From NCBI GenBank assembly GCA_025499625.1, contig JAFMVD010000019.1, forward strand, positions 33,499 to 97,498: a stretch of DNA of 64,000 bases, in the 5' to 3' direction. Below, one piece after another: positions 9,555 through 17,175 of the stretch. The notes beneath the pieces are model-generated. The model did no database searches, was not told where the DNA came from, and saw only the letters and a list, made by a program, of their open reading frames with translations. The stretch comes from Carboxylicivirga fragile (GTDB taxonomy: Bacteria > Bacteroidota > Bacteroidia > Bacteroidales > Marinilabiliaceae). Every line of letters begins with the position of its first letter. The stretch's first letter is position 1. Made by a program: the position numbers and the translations under genes.

Positions 9555-10364
9555 ATGCAAGATAAAGTAATCATTATAACAGGGGCATCTTCAGGCATTG
9601 GCTTGGCCTGTGCTCGTGAATTTGCACAAAGAGGTGCCAAAGTAACTTTAGCTGCTCGCAGTGCCAATAAACTTGATGAAATTAAAAACGAATTAAGCGC
9701 AAAAGGATTAAATGTAATCTGTATTAAAACAGATGTCAGTATTGAAAAGGATTGTGAGCATTTGATTAATGAAACGCTTAAAGCATTTGGAAAAATTGAC
9801 ATATTGATTAATAATGCAGGCATATCGATGCGAGCGCTCTTTAACGATGTTGATTTAAAAGTGATCAAGCAATTAATGGATGTTAACTTTTGGGGCATGG
9901 TATATTGTACTAAATATGCTTTGCCACATATCCTTAACCAAAAGGGATCTGTTGTTGGTATTTCATCCATTGGTGGTTATGTTGGGTTGCCTGCTAGAAC
10001 AGGCTATTGTGCTTCGAAATTTGCAATCCATGGTTTCTTGGAAGCTTTAAGAATTGAGAATTTAAAAACTGGATTGCATGTATTAATAGCAGCTCCTGGT
10101 TTTACTGCTTCTAACGTCCGAAAATCTGCTTTAACAGCTGATGGAAGCAATCAAGGTGAAACACCTCGAAAAGAAGAGAAGATGATGAAAGCTGAAGAGG
10201 TAGCAATTCATTTGGCGAAAGCTATAGACAAACGTAAGTCTACGTTAATCTTAACTTTTCTGGAAGGTAAATTTACCGTTTTCTTAAAGAAATTTGCACC
10301 AGGATTATTGCGTAAACTTTCGTACAATCACATGGCAAAAGAACCTAATTCCCCATTCAAATAA
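9555..10364 (+). CDS. Short-chain dehydrogenase/reductase (SDR)
   Basis: A 269-residue classical SDR. It has the nucleotide-binding TGASSGIG (9-16), NNAG in the middle, and the catalytic Ser with YCASK. After the core, DKRKSTLILTFLEGK and a basic C-terminus suggest membrane contact. It reduces or oxidises an unknown alcohol or ketone with NAD(P). Ten bp later comes an acyl-CoA thioesterase, so the two genes are probably one unit; a lipid-related substrate is plausible but unproven. Confidence 0.92.
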   Translation: MQDKVIIITGASSGIGLACAREFAQRGAKVTLAARSANKLDEIKNELSAKGLNVICIKTDVSIEKDCEHLINETLKAFGKIDILINNAGISMRALFNDVDLKVIKQLMDVNFWGMVYCTKYALPHILNQKGSVVGISSIGGYVGLPARTGYCASKFAIHGFLEALRIENLKTGLHVLIAAPGFTASNVRKSALTADGSNQGETPRKEEKMMKAEEVAIHLAKAIDKRKSTLILTFLEGKFTVFLKKFAPGLLRKLSYNHMAKEPNSPFK

Positions 10365-10373
10365 TCGCGAACA

Positions 10374-10778
10374 ATGTTGAAAGGCGAAAGCACAATAAGA
10401 GTCAGATACGGCGAAACCGATCAGATGGGGGTAGTTAATAATGCCAACTACCCCAGTTATTACGAAATAGGCCGAACTGAATTGTTACGCGAATATGGTA
10501 TTTCGTATAAACAAATTGAAGAAAAAGGTTGTATGCTGCCTTTGGTTGATCTGTATGTAAAATACCATAAGCCGGCCTTTTATGACGATGTATTAACTAT
10601 TTCTACATCGATAAAAGAAATGCCATCTTCTAAAATTAGATTTGATTATCGTATTTATAACCAAGAAGGTACATTAATTAACGAGGGCTACACCAATTTA
10701 GCATTTCTTAATTCTGGTACGCGAAGACCTGTGCGTATACCTGATTTCTTGAAAGAACTGCTGTCACCACATTTTTAA
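10374..10778 (+). CDS. Hotdog-fold acyl-CoA thioesterase (YbgC/FcbC type)
   Basis: A 134-residue single hotdog domain. The signature is at the N-terminus: VRYGETDQMGVVNNANY with the family's Asp, then YYEIGRTELLRE. It hydrolyses an acyl- or aroyl-CoA in the cytoplasm; the chain specificity cannot be told from sequence. Family length is 130-140, so it is complete. It lies 9 bp after the SDR gene and 7 bp before the end of the convergent LysE gene, with no room for a separate terminator. Confidence 0.92.
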   Translation: MLKGESTIRVRYGETDQMGVVNNANYPSYYEIGRTELLREYGISYKQIEEKGCMLPLVDLYVKYHKPAFYDDVLTISTSIKEMPSSKIRFDYRIYNQEGTLINEGYTNLAFLNSGTRRPVRIPDFLKELLSPHF

Positions 10779-10785
10779 CCAACAA

Positions 10786-11427
10786 CTACATCCAAATATA
10801 TTCATTGGCAATCCAGATTGAGAAAGCCACACATACCAGAATTACAATTGTACTACCTGCAATCTTATTTAGCCAAAATAAACGACGAAGATTAATTCGT
10901 GAACGGAGTAGATTAATTAATGAACTAAGTGTAAACCACCAAGCACTGGCTCCAATAAAAACACCAGCGATTAACATGAAGCGCTCAAAACTACTTTGTT
11001 CAACTTCAACCACTCTAAACCCTGCAAAGAATGCAAGAAACAAGAAAACAGCTAATGGGTTAGTAATGGTTAAAATAAATGTTGAAAAGAAATCCTGAAT
11101 CAAGCTGGTACTTCGCTTTTTTTGCCGTCGAAGTTGTATAGCTGGGTTAGTAAAAAAAATCTTCAATCCTAAACCTATCAGAATACTTGCTCCAATTATT
11201 TGTATCCAGAGCATTTGAGTTTCGATGAAGCCAACAATAAATGACAAGCTAAACCCTGCTATAATGGCATAAATGGTATCAGATACAGCTGCACCAAGTC
11301 CTGAAACAAAGCCTGATAAACGTCCTTTATTTAAAGTACGTTGCACACACAATACTCCTATTGGTCCCAAAGGAATGGATGCAGAAACACCAATTATAAT
11401 ACCATCAACTATATAGCTCCAATTCAT
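10786..11427 (-). CDS. LysE/RhtB family transporter
   Basis: A 213-residue membrane protein with about six predicted helices. The N-terminal ASIPLGPIGVLCVQRTL is the LysE/RhtB signature, which normally reads PGP. This family exports amino acids or related small metabolites; the substrate is unknown here. GLGAAVSDTIYAIIAGF in helix 2 and NPLAVFLFLAFF near residue 120 also fit the family. Single gene, convergent with the thioesterase and divergent from the phosphate transporter. Confidence 0.9.
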   Translation of the reverse strand: MNWSYIVDGIIIGVSASIPLGPIGVLCVQRTLNKGRLSGFVSGLGAAVSDTIYAIIAGFSLSFIVGFIETQMLWIQIIGASILIGLGLKIFFTNPAIQLRRQKKRSTSLIQDFFSTFILTITNPLAVFLFLAFFAGFRVVEVEQSSFERFMLIAGVFIGASAWWFTLSSLINLLRSRINLRRLFWLNKIAGSTIVILVCVAFSIWIANEYIWM

Positions 11428-11623
11428 TAAAACTGTTTAAGCTTGTGATTTATTCTTTTCCGTTACCAATCAATTTGTAATTATGTGATAAGTTAGGCAA
11501 AAAGTTCCGCAAAATTATAAAAACCTTTTCACAAACTAGCCCCAAATACATCTTAAATATGAATGAATTCAAATTTAATTTAAAGACTTGAATCCCTCTA
11601 TTTTAATACCTAACTTAAGTTTG

Positions 11624-11690
11624 TTAACACAAAGTTAACATACGCTTAATCTTAATTCAACCTTATACTAATGTTGACTAAGTATGTTTG
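11624..11690 (+). promoter_or_regulatory. Pho-box-like 11-bp repeat array and -7 box for the PiT gene
   Basis: Units TTAACA, TTAACA, TTAATC and TCAACC start at 11624, 11635, 11646 and 11657, exactly 11 bp apart. A -7 box TATGTTTG follows at 11683-11690, 26 bp after the last unit. There is no -33 TTG, as expected for an activator-dependent promoter. Tandem 11-bp repeats are the layout of PhoB boxes, and the same array stands before the porin at 15969. The regulator assignment is inference. Confidence 0.65.
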
Positions 11691-11724
11691 CGACGCGAAA
11701 AAGAATACTTAAATACAACTTTTG

Positions 11725-13980
11725 ATGGAAAATATCTATTTAATTTTGGTAGTGGTGCTATTTGCACTTGCCATTTCTGATTTAATCGTAGGTGTTAGTA
11801 ATGACGCCGTTAACTTCCTAAACTCAGCCATAGGTGCAAAAGCAGCACCTTACAAAATCATTATGATAGTGGCTGCATTGGGTATTTTATTTGGTGCCAC
11901 ATTCTCGAGCGGAATGATGGAAGTTGCCCGAAAAGGTATATTTAATCCACAGTTTTTCTACTTTAATGAAATCATGATCATCTTCCTTGCGGTAATGATT
12001 ACCGATGTTATTCTGCTGGATTTATTCAACACTTTCGGAATGCCAACCTCAACCACTGTATCAATAGTATTTGAGATACTTGGTGCGGCTGTTGCAGTTT
12101 CACTAATCAAAGTGAGCAACGATCCAAGCATGGCCTTAAGCGAATACATTAATACAGCTAAAGCCTTAGCAATTATATCCGGCATCCTACTCTCGGTCGT
12201 CATCTCCTTTTCAGTTGGAGCCATCGTACAATATATAACACGCTTGTTGTTCTCGTTTGATTACAACAAACGCTTAAACTATTTTGGAGCAATTTGGGGT
12301 GGTATAGCTATTACAGCCATCACCTATTTTATATTAGTAAAAGGTGCAAAAGGTGCTTCTTTTATGGATGCATCCACTAAGGATTGGATTAAGAACAATG
12401 GCCTTACCATTATTGCAATCTGTTTTGCTGCATGGACTATTTTATTGCAGCTACTTAAGCTTATTTTCAAACTAGATATATTAAAGGTAATTGTACTTGC
12501 CGGTACATTTGCATTGGCTATGGCCTTTGCAGGTAACGACCTAGTAAACTTCATTGGGGTTCCTCTAGCTGGTTTTGAATCATTTAAAATATTTATTTCG
12601 TCAGGCACTGCTGCAGAAGCCGTCAGCATGGAAGCCTTGGCTGGTAAAGTTGGAACTCCAACATACATGCTAATAATAGCAGGTGGCATCATGGTAATCA
12701 CCTTATGGACATCGAAGAAAGCTAAAGCCGTTGTAAAAACATCACTTGATTTAAGTCGTCAACAAGAAGGTGACGAGCGCTTTGGTTCGTCAATGATTGC
12801 ACGATCAATTGTAAGAACAGCGATTAATGCCTCTAATTCGGTGCGTTCGATAGTACCAGCACGAATAAGTAATACGATTGACAAACAGTTTGATTCACGC
12901 AATTACGAAGCACGCAGAAATGAATTAGGTAAAGATGCGCCTACTTTTGATATGTTAAGAGCTTCGGTAAACCTTGTTGTAGCGAGTATCTTAATTTCGA
13001 TTGCTACCAACATGAAACTACCTCTTTCAACCACTTATGTGACCTTCATGGTAGCAATGGGTAGTTCTCTTGCCGATCGTGCATGGGGACGTGAAAGTGC
13101 AGTATACCGCATCACAGGAGTGTTATCTGTAATTGGAGGATGGTTCTTTACAGCCTTATCTGCATTTACAGCAGCTTTCATTATGGCACTGTTGATTAGC
13201 TGGTTTGGCTTATGGATTATTGCAATCTTAGTTATGCTTGCGGTTTACGTTGTATTCCGTTCACATATTCTTCATAAAAAAACAACAGCAAACGAAACTG
13301 AGGTTGAAGATTTTGAAATTGAAGAAGTAAACGGTGAGATTTTAGCTGAAAAAGTACTTGAAAAATGTAAATACAGCGTAACTGACCTACTTAAGAAAAC
13401 ATCACAGCTTTATACACAAGCCATTCATGACTTCGAAGCAGAAGATCGTAGAAGTCTGAAAGAAATAAATAAATCAGTTGCTTCATTAAATAAGAAAACC
13501 AAGAAACTCAAAACAAACGTATACCCAACAGTCATGAAATTGCAAGAGCAATCCATTGACTCAAGTCTATACTACGTTCAGGTTATCGATTATTTGCGTG
13601 AAACAGCACACTGTTTATCATTTATCACAGAACCAGCCTTTGAACATCTTGATAATAACCATAAGATATTTAAGCCGGAGCAATTCGAAGATTTAAATAA
13701 TCTTAAAGTGTCGGTTCAGGATTTCATGGCAAAAACGGTTAAACTGATTAATCAGGGTCAATTCGATGAGTTGGGTACCTTAATGGAACAACAGCAAGAA
13801 ATCATTGAAACCATCCGTGAATACCGTAAAAAGCAATTGAAACGTATTAAAAATGAGAAAGCAGGAACTAAGGTTAGTTTATTATACTTGAATATTCTGC
13901 ACGAAACTCAGAACTTATTATTACACCTTATCAACTTAACAAAAGCGCAACGCGACTTTGTTGATTATCAAGAAAAATAG
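11725..13980 (+). CDS. Inorganic phosphate transporter (PiT family) with C-terminal PhoU-like domain
   Basis: A 751-residue inner-membrane protein. The first 510 or so residues hold the PiT transport core with two homologous halves: GVSNDAVNFLNSAIGAKA near the start and a related AGNDLVNFIGVPLAG in the middle, plus MPTSTTVSIV and LPLSTTYVTFM. The last 210 or so residues are soluble, helical and charged, and resemble the PhoU-like domain found on some long PiT proteins. It takes up phosphate with a coupled cation. The ATG at 11725 is preferred over the TTG directly before it. The upstream array suggests phosphate control. Confidence 0.93.
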   Translation: MENIYLILVVVLFALAISDLIVGVSNDAVNFLNSAIGAKAAPYKIIMIVAALGILFGATFSSGMMEVARKGIFNPQFFYFNEIMIIFLAVMITDVILLDLFNTFGMPTSTTVSIVFEILGAAVAVSLIKVSNDPSMALSEYINTAKALAIISGILLSVVISFSVGAIVQYITRLLFSFDYNKRLNYFGAIWGGIAITAITYFILVKGAKGASFMDASTKDWIKNNGLTIIAICFAAWTILLQLLKLIFKLDILKVIVLAGTFALAMAFAGNDLVNFIGVPLAGFESFKIFISSGTAAEAVSMEALAGKVGTPTYMLIIAGGIMVITLWTSKKAKAVVKTSLDLSRQQEGDERFGSSMIARSIVRTAINASNSVRSIVPARISNTIDKQFDSRNYEARRNELGKDAPTFDMLRASVNLVVASILISIATNMKLPLSTTYVTFMVAMGSSLADRAWGRESAVYRITGVLSVIGGWFFTALSAFTAAFIMALLISWFGLWIIAILVMLAVYVVFRSHILHKKTTANETEVEDFEIEEVNGEILAEKVLEKCKYSVTDLLKKTSQLYTQAIHDFEAEDRRSLKEINKSVASLNKKTKKLKTNVYPTVMKLQEQSIDSSLYYVQVIDYLRETAHCLSFITEPAFEHLDNNHKIFKPEQFEDLNNLKVSVQDFMAKTVKLINQGQFDELGTLMEQQQEIIETIREYRKKQLKRIKNEKAGTKVSLLYLNILHETQNLLLHLINLTKAQRDFVDYQEK

Positions 13981-13984
13981 ATCA

Positions 13985-14022
13985 AAAAGCGGAAGAAGTA
14001 TTTCACAGCTTCTTCCGTTTCT
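13985..14022 (+). terminator. Terminator hairpin after the PiT gene
   Basis: CGGAAGAAG (13990-13998) pairs with CTTCTTCCG (14009-14017), followed by a T-rich stretch. Confidence 0.7.
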
Positions 14023-14048
14023 CTAATTTTTTAAATCAAAAATAATGT

Positions 14049-14080
14049 AAATGCCTGATTTATAGATCAGGCATTTTTAT
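14049..14080 (+). terminator. Second terminator hairpin after the PiT gene
   Basis: AAATGCCTGAT (14049-14059) pairs with ATCAGGCATTT (14066-14076) and leads into TTTTTAT. It may back up the hairpin 30 bp upstream. Confidence 0.75.
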
Positions 14081-14432
14081 TTTCAAAAAGTGTAGCTCTA
14101 AAACTACAGGAAATATAGAATCTATTTATATCTTCTAATCCTATCTATCAACACTTTCCTGGATATTTCAAGAAGGTATATGCATTGATTTAACACTTTA
14201 GTTCCTACTCGATGATTGAGAATTACCAATAACACTTGATTCTGCATCATCACGATGCAATTGATACAAATACTGCCTCAACCGTTTTTAGATTCCAAAG
14301 CGCTATAAACGCCTTTTATGAAACTGCATTTTTGGTTGAGACAAAAAAGGAAGATGGAATTTGATTAAACCCAATCTATGCATTTGCAATAAAAAATTAA
14401 GCCCAAATGAATAGCGATAAAGTATCTCATCC

Positions 14433-14450
14433 ATCCCGAAACATCGGGAT
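14433..14450. repeat. Short palindrome ATCCCG-N6-CGGGAT
   Basis: Inverted repeat ATCCCG/CGGGAT with a 6-bp loop in a gene-free spacer. It has no T-run, so it is not an obvious terminator. It could be a dispersed palindrome or a protein site. Confidence 0.45.
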
Positions 14451-14468
14451 CAAAATGGTGATTTTCTA

Positions 14469-14486
14469 TCACGATAATTATCGTGA
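14469..14486. repeat. Perfect 18-bp palindrome TCACGATAATTATCGTGA
   Basis: An uninterrupted 18-bp palindrome 18 bp after the ATCCCG/CGGGAT one. It is over 200 bp from any start codon, so a dispersed intergenic element is more likely than an operator. Confidence 0.5.
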
Positions 14487-14768
14487 CAGGCTTAATCCTT
14501 GCTAAATGCAGATAGTTCGTCATTACATTACTCCTACTGCATAACCCGGATTAAACAATGACATGCCCTGCTTTCTCTTTTTGTAGCTATTTGGCTCTTT
14601 ACCCACTTATAATAGCATTTGAACTATGAATGTGGTCTTATTATTTTTGGTATAATGCCGATCGGTATAAGACCGCTACATTCGTTATAAACACAAATAA
14701 TGATTCACTCTCTTGACAATAGGTATGGCTCACTTTATATTCCGAAAAATTTGGAAAAAAGAAATAAA

Positions 14769-14802
14769 AAAAGCCTAAGTCTCGCATGAAACTTAGGCTT
14801 TT
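14769..14802. terminator. Terminator of the porin gene
   Basis: AAAAGCCTAAGT (14769-14780) and ACTTAGGCTTTT (14791-14802) form a 12-bp stem with a 10-base loop. It lies 22 bp beyond the porin stop, and on the minus strand it ends in a T-run. Confidence 0.85.
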
Positions 14803-14823
14803 GAATATTTTTAAATCCTTGTA

Positions 14824-15969
14824 TTAGAACTGAAATTCCATCTGAAATCTGGTAATGATTTCATTCTGTCCGCCAATTATCTCTCGATAAGTTACATCTC
14901 CCTGAAACTTAAAGTTATGACCAAGAACGTATTTACTTACCCCTATGGTTTGGTCAATAATTTCAGAATTATAGGCTGTTTGGTTTGGCTTAGTATATGA
15001 ATAACGACTTGATATTTCCCAGTTATTCATGAAAATATATCCGCTTTGAATGTTAGCACCATATCCAGTGTAATATACATCCACTACATCACCATCATCA
15101 TCATAAATAAACTCATCATCGTCCGTTACCCATCGTCCACCAGCCTCAAGCATCAATGAGAAACCACGATATTTAAGAAGAAAATCGCCCCCAATATTTA
15201 ACAAATCAGCCTCGCCTCCAATAACGCTACCAACCTGTCCCCTATCTTTATAAGCAGATTTATTAAAGTTTGCATATCCTGCAAAAGCAATCTTAGCAGT
15301 TTCTTCTCTCGCCAAATCAGCAGATCTATAAAGACCTTTGGATTTAAACTCACCCAATGGAAGCACCTCCAGTTTTCCAGTTAAGCTAACCCCTGGCGCA
15401 TAATCATTATTTCTTATACCATCGCCTGAAGTAATCGCCCAACGATCATATACAATTGCTTTACCAATGTTAAATTTATGGTGCAATTGAACACCCACAT
15501 CTCTATCTAAAGTATAATTTCTATTAAAAATTGATCGATCAACCATTTGCATATTACCAGAAGATACAACACGTTCTCGGTTACCAGGCAGTTTACCTTG
15601 ACCAAACCATAGCTCCACGTTATTTATCTTATATTTAAATATGGCATCACGTACATAACCACCTACTACATCGTATTCAATTTTATAAACCAGGTTTTTA
15701 TTAAGAAAGTAGCCATCAAATTTTATACGAGCGCGCTTCACCCATGCCTTATCCTCAAAATAAGCATCATTCGATGCGTCGCTTAGTCCATTCACAAAAT
15801 CCCATCTGGTTTGGATTCGTGTGGTAAATTTTAGATAAAAAAGATCATCGTCGGTCTTAAATTGAATGCCTTTTCCAACTGCTGCAGATACATCTGTAAG
15901 ATTTTGCGCCTCAATGCCACCAATACATATTAATGCCATTAATGCAACTAATTGTAAACTTCGTTTCAT
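14824..15969 (-). CDS. Phosphate-selective porin O/P family outer-membrane protein
   Basis: A 381-residue protein with a 21-residue signal peptide and then alternating beta-strands ending in MEFQF, a typical barrel C-terminus with terminal Phe. KRARIKFDGYFLNKNLVYKI and the WFGQGKLPGNRERVVSS segment fit the OprO/OprP porin family (Porin_O_P), which passes phosphate or other anions across the outer membrane. Selectivity is not certain from sequence alone. Its promoter region carries the same 11-bp repeat array as the PiT gene, which supports a role in phosphate uptake. Confidence 0.88.
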   Translation of the reverse strand: MKRSLQLVALMALICIGGIEAQNLTDVSAAVGKGIQFKTDDDLFYLKFTTRIQTRWDFVNGLSDASNDAYFEDKAWVKRARIKFDGYFLNKNLVYKIEYDVVGGYVRDAIFKYKINNVELWFGQGKLPGNRERVVSSGNMQMVDRSIFNRNYTLDRDVGVQLHHKFNIGKAIVYDRWAITSGDGIRNNDYAPGVSLTGKLEVLPLGEFKSKGLYRSADLAREETAKIAFAGYANFNKSAYKDRGQVGSVIGGEADLLNIGGDFLLKYRGFSLMLEAGGRWVTDDDEFIYDDDGDVVDVYYTGYGANIQSGYIFMNNWEISSRYSYTKPNQTAYNSEIIDQTIGVSKYVLGHNFKFQGDVTYREIIGGQNEIITRFQMEFQF

Positions 15970-16068
15970 GTTGTTCTTGTGTTATTCCCCTTTTACTAGA
16001 AAAGCTGCATTTCCACCCTTGCCGCTTGCTAATATTAAACTATGATTAATTTTTCTTTAAATTCGGTA

Positions 16069-16135
16069 CAAACGTATACTTGAATTATTACTGTATGGTT
16101 AAGTCAATGTTAAATTACTATTAACTACTAATGAA
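16069..16135 (-). promoter_or_regulatory. Pho-box-like 11-bp repeat array and -7 box for the porin gene
   Basis: Read on the minus strand, units begin at 16135 (weak TTCAT), 16124 (TTAATA), 16113 (TTAACA) and 16102 (TTAACC), 11 bp apart. A -7 box TACGTTTG spans 16076-16069, starting 26 bp after the last unit. This is the same spacing as before the PiT gene, and again no -33 TTG is seen. Confidence 0.65.
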
Positions 16136-16381
16136 TGTACAATGTTACATTTTTTTTACTAATTCTATCAAATATTGTTATTCGCGAGCACATACTACTA
16201 TTTATCAGCCACATAAGCGCCTAACAAAGAAATCAGCACTTCTATTGTTAATCACAAATCATTTGAATAGATCGATCTGCATAAGTTTCAGCTTACTTCT
16301 TATGGTTTAAGTGAAGTAAAATAGTTGCTTTCCTATGAAAGAAACTGAGTGAGAAATCTAAAAAAATCATCACCAATGTAT

Positions 16382-16504
16382 TTACTTTTTGCTGTTAAAA
16401 GAATAACTAATTCCAAGTTCCACAATCTGACCATCATAATCATAAACATTGCCTTGGCACAGTAAAATCTGTTCTCCTTCATAAGTTACTAGCTTGGTCG
16501 GTAG
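16382..16504 (-). pseudogene. C-terminal remnant of an outer-membrane barrel gene
   Basis: A minus-strand frame of 40 codons ends in GISYSFNSKK and a stop. The alternating pattern and SYSF ending look like the last strands of an outer-membrane barrel. It is blocked upstream by an in-frame stop at 16505-16507 and has no start codon, so it looks like the tail of a lost gene. It is short, so chance cannot be excluded. Confidence 0.35.
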
Positions 16505-16621
16505 CTAAAAGCAATTATTTACTAGGGCATGTAGAAACTTTAGCAAAGTAAGGCAATAGAATATTATATTTCTATAACCCAACTTCGAGTAGATACAACT
16601 TAGGCTTTCGTATAGTTAAAG

Positions 16622-16641
16622 ATTGTTACTAATGTAACAAT
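16622..16641. promoter_or_regulatory. Perfect inverted repeat ATTGTTAC-TAAT-GTAACAAT
   Basis: 8-bp arms with a 4-bp spacer, 48 bp before the ATG of the His-rich gene. Symmetry and size suit a dimeric repressor. Since the genes downstream look metal-related, a Fur/Zur-type regulator is a reasonable guess, but the sequence does not identify it. Confidence 0.5.
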
Positions 16642-16689
16642 TTACCCCTTTCGCATTAAACCTGATATAAAACATGAAAATCCCAATAA

Positions 16690-17091
16690 ATGGGGATAGG
16701 TTCTATTAAAGAAATTTTTCATTTTTGTATCGTGAAAAAAGAGTACCAGACATACCAAAATAGATTAAAGCAAATAGGTGCCATACTTATTGTTGCTTTT
16801 GCTATACAATTGGTGAATAATGCCCTCTTCTTTCACAGTCATTTATCAGAGTCAGGAAAGGCGTATAGTCATGCTCACCCAAAGAGTAATGCGAATCACA
16901 CCCACAGCGATTTTGATTACAATTTTTATGCACAACTACAATTACTTTCCTCACAAGATCTAGGGCAGTTATTAAAGGATTGCATTTATTTTCAAATAAA
17001 GAAAAGCTCTGAACAAGTTTCCTCAAACTTTCAAGAGATTACTATCAATATTTCAGATGGTAGAGCACCTCCCGTGTTTGTGATTGCTTAA
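16690..17091 (+). CDS. Small His-rich membrane-anchored protein
   Basis: 133 residues with one hydrophobic segment (about 28-48), then a histidine cluster (HSHLS, SHAHPKSNANHTHSD) that would face the periplasm, and a C-terminus with RAPP. Small His-rich proteins of this kind occur near TonB receptors in Bacteroidota. Metal binding is plausible, but I know of no proven function. The ATG at 16690 is used here; the GTG at 16732 may be the true start, because CATTTTTG, one base off a -7 box, lies just before it at 16720-16727. The TonB receptor follows after 84 bp and is probably cotranscribed. Confidence 0.75.
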   Translation: MGIGSIKEIFHFCIVKKEYQTYQNRLKQIGAILIVAFAIQLVNNALFFHSHLSESGKAYSHAHPKSNANHTHSDFDYNFYAQLQLLSSQDLGQLLKDCIYFQIKKSSEQVSSNFQEITINISDGRAPPVFVIA

Positions 17092-17175
17092 GACATTTCT
17101 TGCATTTATATATTTCACACAATATATAAATACACACTAAACCTTATTATTTTATACACTTTCTTATTATTTACA

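Larger units (their letters stand above)
13981..14823. other. Gene-free spacer between the PiT and porin genes
   Basis: About 840 bp with no convincing coding frame on either strand. It carries two hairpins after the transporter, two short perfect palindromes at 14433-14450 and 14469-14486, and the terminator of the opposing porin gene at 14769-14802. The rest looks like decayed or structural sequence. Confidence 0.6.
16136..16689. other. Spacer upstream of the His-rich gene
   Basis: About 550 bp without an intact gene. It holds a short barrel-like coding remnant on the minus strand (16382-16504) and an inverted repeat at 16622-16641. I see nothing else of note. Confidence 0.5.

Noticed and set aside
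11428..11623. Riboswitch upstream of the phosphate transporter
   Set aside because: No conserved aptamer pattern was found; the region is better explained by the repeat array and promoter directly downstream.
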